Below, piece by piece: positions 1 to 13,100 of a stretch of DNA of 64,000 nt. The stretch's first letter is position 1. The number at the start of each line of letters is the position of its first letter. The stretch covers positions 397,895 to 461,894 of the forward strand of contig NW_019775502.1 of NCBI RefSeq assembly GCF_001039355.2, given 5' to 3'. The notes beneath the pieces were generated by a model, which saw nothing but the letters and a program-made list of their open reading frames with translations, was not told the origin of the DNA and made no database searches. This stretch comes from Lingula anatina (taxonomy: Eukaryota; Brachiopoda; Lingulata; Lingulida; Lingulidae). Both the position numbers and the translations under genes were made by a program.

Positions 1-200
1 CATGTACAGTAAAAATACAAAATGTGAGACACAGAGCACCCAAATACATTTTGAATCACTACAAAAGCCAAATAAAGATGATGATGATGATGATAATGAT
101 GACAAATTGTATATATTGCTGACATTAATCAGAGAAAGAGAGAGAATTCATGATTGAGAGTCAGAGTAATATCGATATATATATATATCACACTTGGTAC

Positions 201-3200
201 CTTTTTAAGAAGGGTCATTTTTGTATTTTTGGCATTCTTAGCAGGCTCTGAAACTTGCTGCATATAGATATCTGATGCCTTGAGTCTTTTCTGGGCCATC
301 CTCTCCATTTCTTCCAGTAGACTTCTCCAAACAGAAGACACTGTCCTAGAACACATAGATCATAGACAATGTGAATAATGTAGTTATAAGACATGCTCTC
401 AGACAAGCACTTTTTTTGACTGTAAAAATGGTTTACTTGTAACTTGTGATCAGGTGATCAATTAATACTGTGTGATTGCTTCCTAAATACACTTTCACCA
501 GTGTCATATTGAAATGAATGCATGTTAAGTGCAAGTACATTCTTGTAAAAAAATATGAGCAAATAAAAACATCCAATGTTTTAAATAACTTGTGATTTGG
601 AATGGCATTTAACACAATACACAATAAAGGAGTATGAATGGCACATTACACATCATCTCTTTTTTGAAACTTTCTGATTGAATCCATAGGAACATTTCTC
701 AATATTACTCCCATTACAAACTTTTCAAAGTACTTTATTATCCACAAAATAATAGTACTAAACCCATGAATGAATCACCCTGAGGAAAGCAGAATTGAGA
801 CTAATTTTGCTCACAATAAACAATACTCTTCCTATCCTACTTTTAAGTGAGGGAATCTCAGGGTACCACCAATGTTAAGTAAAATGACCCTAATTTCCCT
901 GGATGTGTATCAAAATTAAAATCACTCCCGAGGTGATGGCCACTCAATTCAGTGCACATGAGTGGTCAATGTCTTAATTTAAAGACGGAATCGATTGGCC
1001 AGATTCCCAGGACGCTGCAGGCAATTACTAGTTGTAAAGACAACGAGCGCACGCCGGATTCCAAGACGATGACTCCCATAGCCAATAAAGGAGATTATGT
1101 TTTCATCGTCTTTTGGATTGCCTGACAGTGTGTACTTGTTTGTAAGGGGACAATATATCTCAAATTGTTCTTCACCCAATTTGATGAAATTTCTGAGAAC
1201 AGACAGTTATTCAGGAGGGAAAGAAGTGTATGATTACAATTTCAACCAAATCTTCTATTAATTAAGAAAATATTCATTCTTTTTTATTCTTTTCAGTAAT
1301 TGCCTTTTCTTGCCAAGTCTCCACTTTAGAAAGCTTTCTAGTGAGTAATAATATTATTTGCCTTATATCAGACACTCTTTCAGATACCAAGGAGCAAAGG
1401 TTGTTGTAAATTTGCCTCAGTTTCGATGCTTGGAACAAACAAGGATTGTTTTACAAATGTTAAGCTGTAATATTGAGTTAAAACTCAAATCTTATAAAAA
1501 AAATGTTCGTATTTGATATTAACGCACATCTGCACCTTCATTCAAGTGAAGTCTAACCAAAAGCCATGCACTAAGTATAATTAATGACTTACTCGGAATG
1601 TTTTAGACTCTCATCTAGCTGTTAATTCTTATTTTACCTGCTTAGGTCTATTAACCAGTATATTAATGAGTATATAAGTTGTTATCTTATATCTTTTAAG
1701 TGTGTCATGGTAAAAGACAGCATAAGAAAGAGGAGTGATGACTGCATTTGATATGCATATATAAGAATCCAAAAGTAATGCCTGCTAATTATGAACATTT
1801 ATTGTGACTATATAAGTCTTAAAAAAGTTTTTTTAAACAAAATGCCAGGTTCAGACAAAATTCCAGTCAAACTAATCCACAATAAATTTGTGTCACCAGG
1901 TTACCTATAAACCATGCAGGAATTTAATTGTGTAGAGAGAGAGTAGGATCTCTCTCCCATACCCCAAGTGCATGTACAGATCACTATCAAGGAAAGCATA
2001 ATAAATAATCTGATAGAAGAGCAACTTCATCCCAGAGTGACATTGATTTTGACCAAGAGCGTGATTCAGTTTTGGCCATGACCCTTCTATTAGCCCAATT
2101 TCAATCACATGCTTCAGGACTATATGCAAAAAGACCCAGCAATATAGCCCTTAAGTTAGCTATATGATGCAAAACAACAGCTTGATCAATGAAGTCTTCC
2201 AGATGAAGAGAAATTATTCAGACAGACCTAGTCAAGTGTCTACCAGTGTCTATATATATGTAAATACTAAAACTAGGTGAACACCAAGATAACCTTTGCT
2301 TTTAACCAATCTGATCAACTTCAAACTGAAGGCAAAATATTCCTTCTTCAAATTATTTAAATGACATGATTATGCAACTACTGAAATGTGTACACCAAAG
2401 TTCAATATCTGTCACAAATATTATTATCTGAAATTGAACTTAAACTTCACAAACAAAAACCAAATTCAGAGAGAAATACTATTGGCAACATTTGTCCTAT
2501 TGATTTTCAATAACAAAAAACATGCACAAAAATATTTAATTTCTAAAAAAATTGTACTGTGAGGAAATTGCAAACATGCAATGGCAGGGGCTTGCTTATA
2601 ATAGTAATTACAAATTATACAAAATATATCTAAAACAAGCCAGTTAAATGAGAAAAACCTGCATGCTAAAGCTTAAAGTTAATGCTTCAAAATTAAGCAG
2701 TTGACATTTTCTCGCTGATTGTAACTCATAAGAGGCAACAACAGCTACAAACAAAAACATTAAAAATAAAAAAAATCATCATACATCAACAATAAACATT
2801 AAAAAATATCTAAAAACAAAATCCCTATTAACAGATATAAAGCTGTGCATATATTTTACCTTCCATGGCTTATCCTAAGCATAAAAAGATTATATTGAGA
2901 TTAGTAGCATTGATATTTTCAAGCTTACAAAGAAGCATTCTCATTATACAGAGAAACATAACATACCAAAACAATGTACATCCAAGGAACACTCCAGAGC
3001 CCTGTTTTAGTACAGAACCATGGTTTGAAAATTGTTCTTAACATTTAAACCAAACTCTTATAGTCTGACCCAAAATAAATTGAGAGTAGTACAACTCATA
3101 CTACTAGTACACAGATTTTTGAGCAAGTTTTATAATAAAAAAAATTGGAATCTTTCAGACCAATTCTAGTGCTTACTTAATCCATATACTTACTTTATCT

Positions 3201-6200
3201 ATACTGAGAATTTATTTTGAACTTAAGTAGACTCAATCTTTGGTCTAAAAGTCAAGACAATATTTTGCAGTCTAAAGTTCTTTTATGTGAAACTGGTCTC
3301 TTGCATAATATGGGTCTCAGCTCTGACACCCTGGGTTTCAGACTGCCGAAAGCAGCTCCATTTCCCACCAGCACACAATGTGATTGCATTCCATGGTCTA
3401 TTAGCCAAGTGAACAGATAAACCACAATCTCAGGGTGCACCATCATTGCAAAATGCTTCACGTCTGATATCACGTCAGCTAGCAGACCCTGATTTTCGGA
3501 GTTCACTGGAAACTCACATCTATAAAACCAGCAGTGAGTGGAACAGATATTGAAACCGACAAGCTAAATTATATTTACTAGTACAGAGTTGAGTTTCCAC
3601 TGTCTTCTAAAACTCAGGGTGCATAAGACTCACTTAATGTCAGACAAAAAATACCACTTAGCTAATAAACCATCTTCACAAGCCTATTTAGGGCATATGC
3701 TCTAGCCTACTAAAGCTAGTAGGAGTGTACAACCCTTGAATGAACTGGCTTGTTTCTCATATTACTGACACCTGTGAACTCGGAGCTAGTGCAAGTTAAC
3801 TAAAATTTCATTCAAAAATAGAATGAATTTACGTAAAATGAGATATGTCAATGCTGTAACTTTCCAAATGGTAATGTAAATAAATTAAAGGATGATGAAC
3901 TATTTTTGATCCAACTTAGATCTGGTGAGAACAGGTAGAGTACCACAGTGCATTCAGAAAACACTGCATGATCATATTAAGCCATGTGCAGTTTAGAATT
4001 CTGCTGACAATTCATGCTCAGATTGAATACATAAAGCAAATACGTACACTGTGATTTTTTTTCACAAAGCGAAGCAGCAAACTTGTTTCTCATGCAATGT
4101 CAGGGATATACATGTGTTTACCACAATAAGAAATCTATTGCAATTCCCTACGTAATCACTCATACTCAGTCTGTTAGTCAGAATGAAAGACTTGCAGGAA
4201 TTTCAAAGAATTAACACAATAACATTAATGATACAAGTTATTGTGTAAATTCTTTGAAATTCTTAAGCGAACAACTTATTATGTCTTGCAGGAGGCAAGC
4301 ACAATTTGATCAAACAGCGCAGTTTGTATGTATTAAATTTAAGAAACGGAGTAGGATTATTACGTACCAGCACAGTGATCATTCATATATATTTTCTGAA
4401 CATATAAACTCTTTATTTAAAGATTTATAAATTTAAGTACTAGTAACTTTCCCAAAATTTAAGTTAAATTCATCTATCTACTTACTTGTATTCCTTTCCA
4501 TCTTCACCATGAACCTCAGGGGGAGCTGGGAAATCTTTTTTAGTTAAATATTGGGTGGCAAGTTTGGATAAAGCCTGTGGACAAAAAAGAAAATACTTTT
4601 TTTTTAAATACTACTTAAACAGCCAGCTATGGCACAGAGACATCAAAGGAATATACGTACTTAGTCTAGTAATTTACATCCAGCCTGAGCAATAATGACA
4701 GTTACATTAAAACAAGAAGCAAATTAAAACACCACATTTATTTTAAGTGAGGCTTCATATTCAATGCAAACTGTTGATTACTCAGTATAAACCTAAACGC
4801 ATTAAATCTGATGAGCCTGACTGATACAAACGTTAAGAGGCTCTTTCAGAGGAATTTTAATTAAAACCTCTGGTGACATATAAAGGGGCGGATCCAGAGA
4901 TATTTTCTGATAGTCTTCCAAATTATCTTTCTTACCATCCTCCATTTTTGACCGTCTTCCGACAGAAAAAAATAGATACCTGTCAATGTAAACTTGAAAA
5001 TCTGACCGTCTTCCAGAAGACCCAGAAGAGGGCCTAAATCCGCCCCTGATATACCACAGCATAAATCATTTCAACTTTCAATGTTATATGTCCCAAAAAT
5101 ATGTTCTTGTAAATATACTCATATGAAATTTCATAGCTCTAAATGATACTGTATCACTAAATAAACAACTTGATACATAGAGCACAGCATTTATATAAGC
5201 CATGTACACTGATATCTCAACTTAGAAAATTTGAGCTCTGGATAAATGGGCACGTTTTCATCTTCGGAGAGAATCACAGTTAATCTTAAGAAATTGAAAT
5301 ATTTGTCATGTGATTAATCATAACCACCAAACAGATAGCAATTTCCCACTTCATTTAAAAAGAAAAACTGATTCAGAATGCTTACAAGAATAGTAATTTT
5401 GCTTTTAGTTCCTAATTTCTATTTTAAATTACTACTGATGGGTAGTAAAGTAAAGTGTGTGTGTGTGTGTGTGGGTTTGTGTCTGGGGCTTTCACTTTGT
5501 GCAATCTGATAAACAGCTTAACAAGCCCCTTCCTGCCGTTAAGTAGATACAACTACAACTAAGCAGGTGATAATATGAATACGTACACTGGAAACAAGAA
5601 GATGCCTGTTAATCTGATTGTATTCAGCTAGAGTCCCTGCGGAGTTAGTTCAAACTACCTAATATAGTACTAGTACATGTACTATAATTTCTATGTGAAT
5701 GCCCCCTAAGGTGACAGGTAGTACAAGTCAGAAATGGTCTTCTGTTCTTTAAGTTAGAGGACAGGTAGGACTCATTTTCCAGGAATGGTCTTGTCTCTTA
5801 TCAGTGGGAGGACAGGTAGGACTAGTTTTCCAGGAATGGTCTTGTCTCTTATCAGTGGGAGGACAGGTAGGAGGACAGGTAGGACTAGTTTTCCAGGAAT
5901 GGTCTTGTCTTATCAGTAGGAGGACAAATAGGACTAGTTTTCCAGGAATGGTCTTCTGTCTAATCAGTTGAAGGTCATGTTAACAGTCAATGCGTGGGAC
6001 ATATTAGGTGTGTACGCAATGTATGTAAATCTTGATGACATTATCAACAGCCAAGATAAACTACAAAGACATCCTTTATATACATTCATAATTATAATAA
6101 TAAACCATAAAGAAACCTAGGAGTGAAGTGTAAGGGGACCAATTTTATTCATTAAAAATTTTTTAGTTTATATCTTTGAAAATTATCTGCACATGTCATA

Positions 6201-9200
6201 TTAATTTCCCTTCATCATTATCACTTTAAATAGATGCACATCTTAAATATGACTTTTAGGCACACCTGACACTCAAATTCTCCCTCCCCCCTCCCCCCCC
6301 CCACCCCCACCCCCCATTCAAGGACTATATGAAGGGAGACATGTCAAATAGAAGGATAACATTACTGGCCTGAATATTTAACATGTGTGAAATTGAATTC
6401 ACAGTGTGTGATGTATTTGTGGTTTATAACAGGTCTTCAAATGCAAGGTATGCCATGTAAACACACCTGTTGAAAATATGTTTACACAAAATGCCTCACA
6501 TTTCTATATTGTACTTTGCATTCAAAACCTTACCACTGCCGTCCTGATTTGGATTTCCCAATTTTTCACCCAGATTGTTAAAAGGGGCAGCATATATAAA
6601 AGTATTTCTTTGATAAATGCCATATTATAATGATTTCTTTCATAATTCATACTTATGTCCAAAGGCGAATGTTTACCGTTTTCAAAGAAGGCAATATGCA
6701 GGCATATGTGAAATTTTGAAAAAGACAAATAAAAAAAGAAACTGGGCTACAGCAGTCTCTTTGGCAGTTTTTTTAACACTTTTGACATACTACGTCCTCC
6801 CTAGAGTCTACCTAAGGAAAGCAGGGTGAGATAGAGATCCTAGCTCACTCTACATAAGTCCTGAATACAGCCTCATATCATGCTACAATATTATAACTAG
6901 ACTTTAGACCCCCTTTCTGTTGAAGTCCCAGAGTGAAAACAGCCAAGGATATTATACCACATAGCTTTACATTATCAAATTGAATACAGTCAAGGACAAC
7001 CACATTTTTATTAACTACACCACATTTCCTCATGCTGCAATAACTAGAGCACAACAAGACAGTCTGTATCCTCCTATTGTCCAATGACTCATGTACTAGT
7101 ACTACTAGTACAGCCACTGTGATATACTAGTTCTGGAATTTGAGCTATGAATATACTCTCAGATGACATACCTTTACTATGACTTCTACCTGTCAGACAT
7201 ACCATTATGTACCTCTATTTAAGCTATGTGTAACACAGGGGCGGATCCAGAGATATTTTCTGACAGTTTTCCAAATTATCTTTGTTGATCCATCTTCCAT
7301 TTTTGACCGTCTTCCGACAGAAAACATTAGATGGCTGACAATGTAAACTTGAAAATCTGACCGTCTTCCAGAAGACCCAGAAGACGGCCTAAATCCGCCC
7401 CTGTAACATGTGTCACACTGTCAGTCTGTGGTGTATATAGGTGCTGGAGGACAGGGAGCAGATTAATGAGAACGGGTGCGCTTCGCTATGCCGAAGGTTC
7501 GCTATGCCGAAGGTTCGCTGTGCCGAGGGTTCGCTATGCCGAAGGTTCGCTGTGCCGAGGGTTCGCTATGCCGAAGGTTCGTTATGCCGAGGGTTCGCTG
7601 AGCCGAAGGTTCGCTATACCGAGGGTTCGCTATGCCGATTGTTTTTAAAAAGATGTTAATTTTACACACACCCAATAACTACAACAAGTTCGCCAAAAAT
7701 AATTAGAGAATGTTTTCTTGTCAGTAATTTCCTAAATGTGGGTGACACCCATAGTGCCAAAAATAATTAATAAATTAACTTACAGAACTGATTATTTAAA
7801 GCGATTTAAGATGTTTATGTCCATAAGGATAAACCTTCAATGCGCAGTTTTAACAAATCCAAATGGTACGGATGGAAGAAGAGAACTTTTAAAACTCGTT
7901 TATTTTCAAAAAAGGCCACTGCTCGCCACGTTACATAACAAGCACAATGGGTGATGGGTAGCCGACTTTTTCGGCGCAGCGAACCCTCGGCGCAGCGACC
8001 CTTTCGGCACAGCGAACCATCGGCATAGCGAACCTTTGATTTTGGGGCTCCGGAAAAACTTAGCCGATTTTAGACCAATTTTCCGGTTTTGTCGGCACAG
8101 TGAACCCTCGGCACAGCGAACCTTCGGCACAGCGCGCTGTCCCCATGAGAACTCTAATAACCAAGTATGCCCACTCTGCAAGAGTTTCTCAGCATTTGGT
8201 CCTATTGGATGTAAATGTACATTTGTATACATACATGTGAAAGTATGCATACTAGTAGGTGCAAGTGTTATAATGTGAAACTGAAGTGAATTCAAGTGAA
8301 CCAAGTATATCTATAGATGCATGTGCAAAAGTGTGTGATTGTGTATGGTTATACATGCAAAAGTGTACATGAAAATGTGCTGTAGATGATGTGTGTATGT
8401 GCATACCAGTTTGTACAAGTAAACATGCACGTGCCTTTACATGTGCATGTAGGTATGTGTGTGGCACTGGTATGTGTGTGTGTGTGCATGTGTGTGTGTG
8501 TGTGTGTGTGCATGTGTGTGTGTGTGTGTGTGTGTGTGCATGTGTGTGTGTGTGTGTGTGTGTGCATGTGTGCATGTGTGTGTGTGTGTGTGTTTAAGTG
8601 TATACCGGTAGAAGAACACAGGAACTAAATGAAAAGAAATATACAAAGCATGACACAAGAGGTGTGATGACATCATGTGATGTGAGAGCGGTCTCTTGAG
8701 GTCTTTTTAAAACTTTTGAGCTTCTCTGAAAACAGCCTTCCAGCTGATACTTCCCTTGTGTACCACAAGGCAACCCACAGGAGGTAAATATGCAGGAAGT
8801 TCCCTCTCTTCAGTTACTATAGTATTATCCTATACTGCCAGCACTATAAAATTTAATGTAGTATTGATAGTCTTAGTTTAAGGATCAATACAACTGCCAA
8901 GTTAGCAGATGGATGCTTCCCCAAAGGTCAAATATATCAATAAATATTACCCACACATTCTCTTGTGGCTGGTGTAACTGTTTTTTGCTGTATGTTTATA
9001 ATTTCCTTTTTTTTTAAACAGAGTTTTTTTTGTTCATGTATGTCAGACAGTCTATATGTTTGTTTGCTTTTAAATTTGTCTTTTAGCACTTGATAGGTGG
9101 CAAATTTCATCATATCACTTCCTTTTTTCTCTGAAGAGGTATCTGAACAAGAATGTGACCCAACTTTCTGGGGCTCAATTGGGGCATTTTCACAGGAGAA

Positions 9201-10130
9201 GCAGCCATAAGATGCTGAAATGGAAAATTCTCTCTAATTCTGAAACCATAAAAGTTAGAGACATCTTAATTTTGCATTAAGTAGAGCATGTCAAGCACAA
9301 CATTCACTTTCATTGTCAGTAGTTGTTTTCGAAAGTGTTCACACATCACTGCAATGTTCCTTTTTTTTTGTATTTTCTCTTTTTTAAAAGCATATCTCAT
9401 GTGCTTTTCATTTTCATCTAACTTGCATGGTCATTTCTTTGTTGGGTTACTTTTATTTGCAATAAATAAACCCTTTTTTTTCCAAATTGTTAACTTCTTT
9501 ATCTTTTCTATTCTTTCAGATTACAAATATGCAATGGAAGCTGCATATATACTTCACAGCTGATGGATGTACTAAAGGCTTGATTTCCATGATAAGGAAG
9601 TTCATTAATCTTCTGGTAAAGAAAAATAATTGAGGTATGCACTTTATAAGAAGGAAATTACCCAGGGTTGCATTAGAGGCTTCAGACAATAAAACTGCCA
9701 TGATGATGATACTTAGTTGCAATGCAGTAAATAATCAGTTTATTAGTTTATTTTCATATATTGTCAAGCTTGGCAATGCACATATTAGTCTTACAGGTGT
9801 CCTATCAAGGATTTTTCCCACAAATTGAATTTTTCCTGAGGAAAAAAAGCAGTTTTTTCCTAACCATGAATCATTGTTTGAAACCATCCCTGCACTTTGA
9901 TAAGATGAATTTAGTAATTTTTAATTAATTAAATTAGTTCTAAATGTTTCCCATAACATTTAGAGGGGCATTCGCTCACTAGTACTGGTACCTGAAATTT
10001 ACAATACATGTACTACAGAGATCCAAAATGGCCTCGTCTTCACTTCATAAACACAAGAAAATGGTATATACAGTCACAGTGAATAGTTTTGTGGTTGTGT
10101 ATTGTACATACATATAAAGTTTTATGACAT

Positions 10131-10162
<32 letters not shown>

Positions 10163-13100
10163 ATGTGACAAGAAGTTGCTATGTGCCATGGCTGGCTTGG
10201 ACTTTGCAAGGGTTTTCTGCTGGTCACTAATTGAACACCTTATGGATCACCTGAGCTTTGACATGGATCTGTGCTGAATAATTACTGATTACTTATTACC
10301 TGTAGTTAAAATAAAAACCTACCTGAGCATAGTCCTTTTCTATGACTGATCTCTGCTTGGAAAAATTCCTGGAAACATAAATAATGAATTAATAAACAGA
10401 ATCTCAAACTGACTTTTCAATCAATTTCAGAGAAAAACCATATAAAATATTAATTATAAGAATTGTATACATACAGTGTATGATATGTGTATGACAAAAT
10501 TTATAATAACCAAAGACTACCTAGCCCTCAACAAATTCAGCCTTTTTCCCCAGGGTGAAAAAACTCTTTGGGCTGGCGATTCAAGCCCCATAAAAACACA
10601 TAAATCCCAATATATTGCTATATAATTTCTATGTGAGGCTCAAAACCTCTTGATACCCCCCCTGCATGTTAGCCATTTTACTCAGGTCTACCCAACTACT
10701 GTACCAGATGTGACACTGAATGATCCAGAATTCACTGTAGATCGGATTGTGCTACCAGTCTCAAAATGTGGGGATTTATGGGCTTAATTTTAATTTTTTT
10801 ATTCTTATACAGTACATTTTTCCTAAGGACATTTAATACACTTCTGGTAAAACCTATGAGAGATGCAGAACTGAGTTACAGTAAACATCACTATTTTAAA
10901 TACATGTATTTAACAAAATACTACCACATGATGAGACAAAGAAAACTGGAATTTTCACATTTCAGCTGTGTTCTTTTACTTTGTCAAAATAAAATCACAG
11001 AATAATCTAAGTGCATGCAATACTACGTATACTTCTATCAAAAACGTCCAGAGCCTGAAATCATCTATCTAAAGTTTCTGAAAAATAGAGCACAAGAATT
11101 CTTCAATCAATAAGAGAAATAGCATGAATATACCAAGATTCATTGATTGAGAAAAGCTTCATTGCGAAACTTCCTTGAAAGAGTGCCATTAATAATCCCA
11201 GAAGGGGACCATGATGAAACTACAGTTTTGAATGACCATGTATATTCAGATGACTTGGGTATTGACTTTGTATGTACACTTAATCTTGGGTCTAAGGATA
11301 TTTCCGGTACAGTTATGTGCACTAAACTAGCAAGGGCTGTAAGTAATCTTTTTGAGGGGCCATTTATAGAATTTAAATTCCCATCAGAAATGTCAACGCT
11401 TTTTTATCGGTCTTGTTATAAACAAATTTGTCATTCTGCACAAAAACATACATCTAATTTACACACCACTGGTACTATGACAATTTCTCTCTGAGTTTAA
11501 ACAAAAACTAATACATTTGACTCTCCAAAACAATGTTTTGTCACTACTTCCTTAAAATTATTATAAGGAAATTCTGCGTAATAAGCTTATTTCAGAAAAA
11601 AAGTTTTTCCTGACAACCACAACAATAACTTTACTTGAAATACAAATTAAAACTCCAAGTTCAGAAAACACAAGGCATCTGACATTCTTAGGGAACATAC
11701 TAGTCCTATATCTTTTAAATAATCTCCATGTACCAACAACTTCAACTTTGCTTTTAATTCATCTGAGAACAGATGGGAGATTTTGCATACCATTATACCA
11801 CCACCTGCTACCTTCCCTGCCATGTAACAACGCTTAATGATTATATATAAAAACTTCAGATATGTAGAGATATGTCCGACATTATCTTAACCTGAGACAA
11901 AAACAGGTGCAAACGACGTGACAGTTATAATTTAAATAACATCATACAAAATCTGTGCAGGTATCAATTTTTTTATGAAAGCACTATTTTTCCTCTTTGG
12001 AATATCGTCAAATAATAGTCTGGTAAAATCAATCCATATTTATATAATAGGGAATGATGTACTGTGCGCACTATCCAAATGAGCAGAATATATAAGTAGT
12101 TTTTAGTTGCTTAAAAGAGGAACACCCAACTGTCCATTAAAACAACATTAGCTTGAATTTGTGCACAGATTGCTCCTCATTTGCCACTTTGATTATACTG
12201 AGAGTTATTATCCTTACACAAACACAATAAAATCAATTAGAGAACAGGAATACCTCATTAGTAAAGTGGACGCCAAGAAGGCAGATTGTTGTGCGACAGT
12301 TGATGGTTGGCAACAATTCTTGAGAACAGTACTAGTAATATCATAATGTTGAAATTAGTGTCTATATATAGGTCTATGTTTTTCCTTTTCATTTATATAA
12401 TTATTTAACATTTAAATAATTATTATAATTTTTATTTTTAGCAGCAATAAACAACTTATATAATATTGCACATTCCTAATACACATACTACTAATCTTTA
12501 TATATTTTCAGTATTCCTTCTCATGTACTCCTATAAATTAGCATTTCATAAAACAGTGTTGTAGCAAATATAAATAAAAAAGTAGTTTTAATAAAATTTC
12601 AAGAGTGCAAGTATGCAGACTAAACTTCATGTTCTGATCCTCCAGTAATTCTTTAAATAATGCCACTATTAATGTAAAAGAGGGAGGCAAAACATGCTTG
12701 ATTCCTCTTCAACCCTTGCCACCACAGAAGCAGAGCCCTTATCTAACCCTTGACGTGTTTGCTCACTTTGATAATAAATCAGATAAGAAGGAGGCATAGT
12801 CTTATTAACTAATTCATTGCACTGTGGTCTTTAAAGCTTGTCAGAGCCTGGGCATTATTTTGATTGAAAAATATGGTAGCAATCTGATTACTTTCCACAC
12901 TGATGAATCCTAATTTTAAGTAAAATCAAAAATTATGTTATCCGAGAATAGAAACAAAAACCTAAACAGGATGGAAATCTCCCACTTCCATTAATTGTTT
13001 TGATTATTTCATATAAAAGTCAGTAATTCTCTGGACTTTCTCTATCACATGCAAGGGAGGAAATCTACCCCAAATTATATCCCCCTCCCCTCACAAACCC

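Larger units (their letters stand above)
4575..10322 (-). other. Intron 3 of the FCHSD-like gene, repeat-rich
   Basis: A 5.7-kb intron holding two MITE copies, a 51-bp minisatellite, a C-rich tract near 6290-6315, two facing 16-bp minisatellite arrays, a TG array and a 30-base T run at 10132-10161. No additional FCHSD exon is needed or seen: exon 3 joins exon 4 in phase. Confidence 0.6.

Noticed and set aside
7441-7659. Arg/Gly-rich open frames with repeating YAEGSLCR
   Set aside because: Product of the stop-free 16-bp minisatellite; all frames stay open.
8252-8676. His-Thr and Val-Cys open frames
   Set aside because: Translation of the TG microsatellite.
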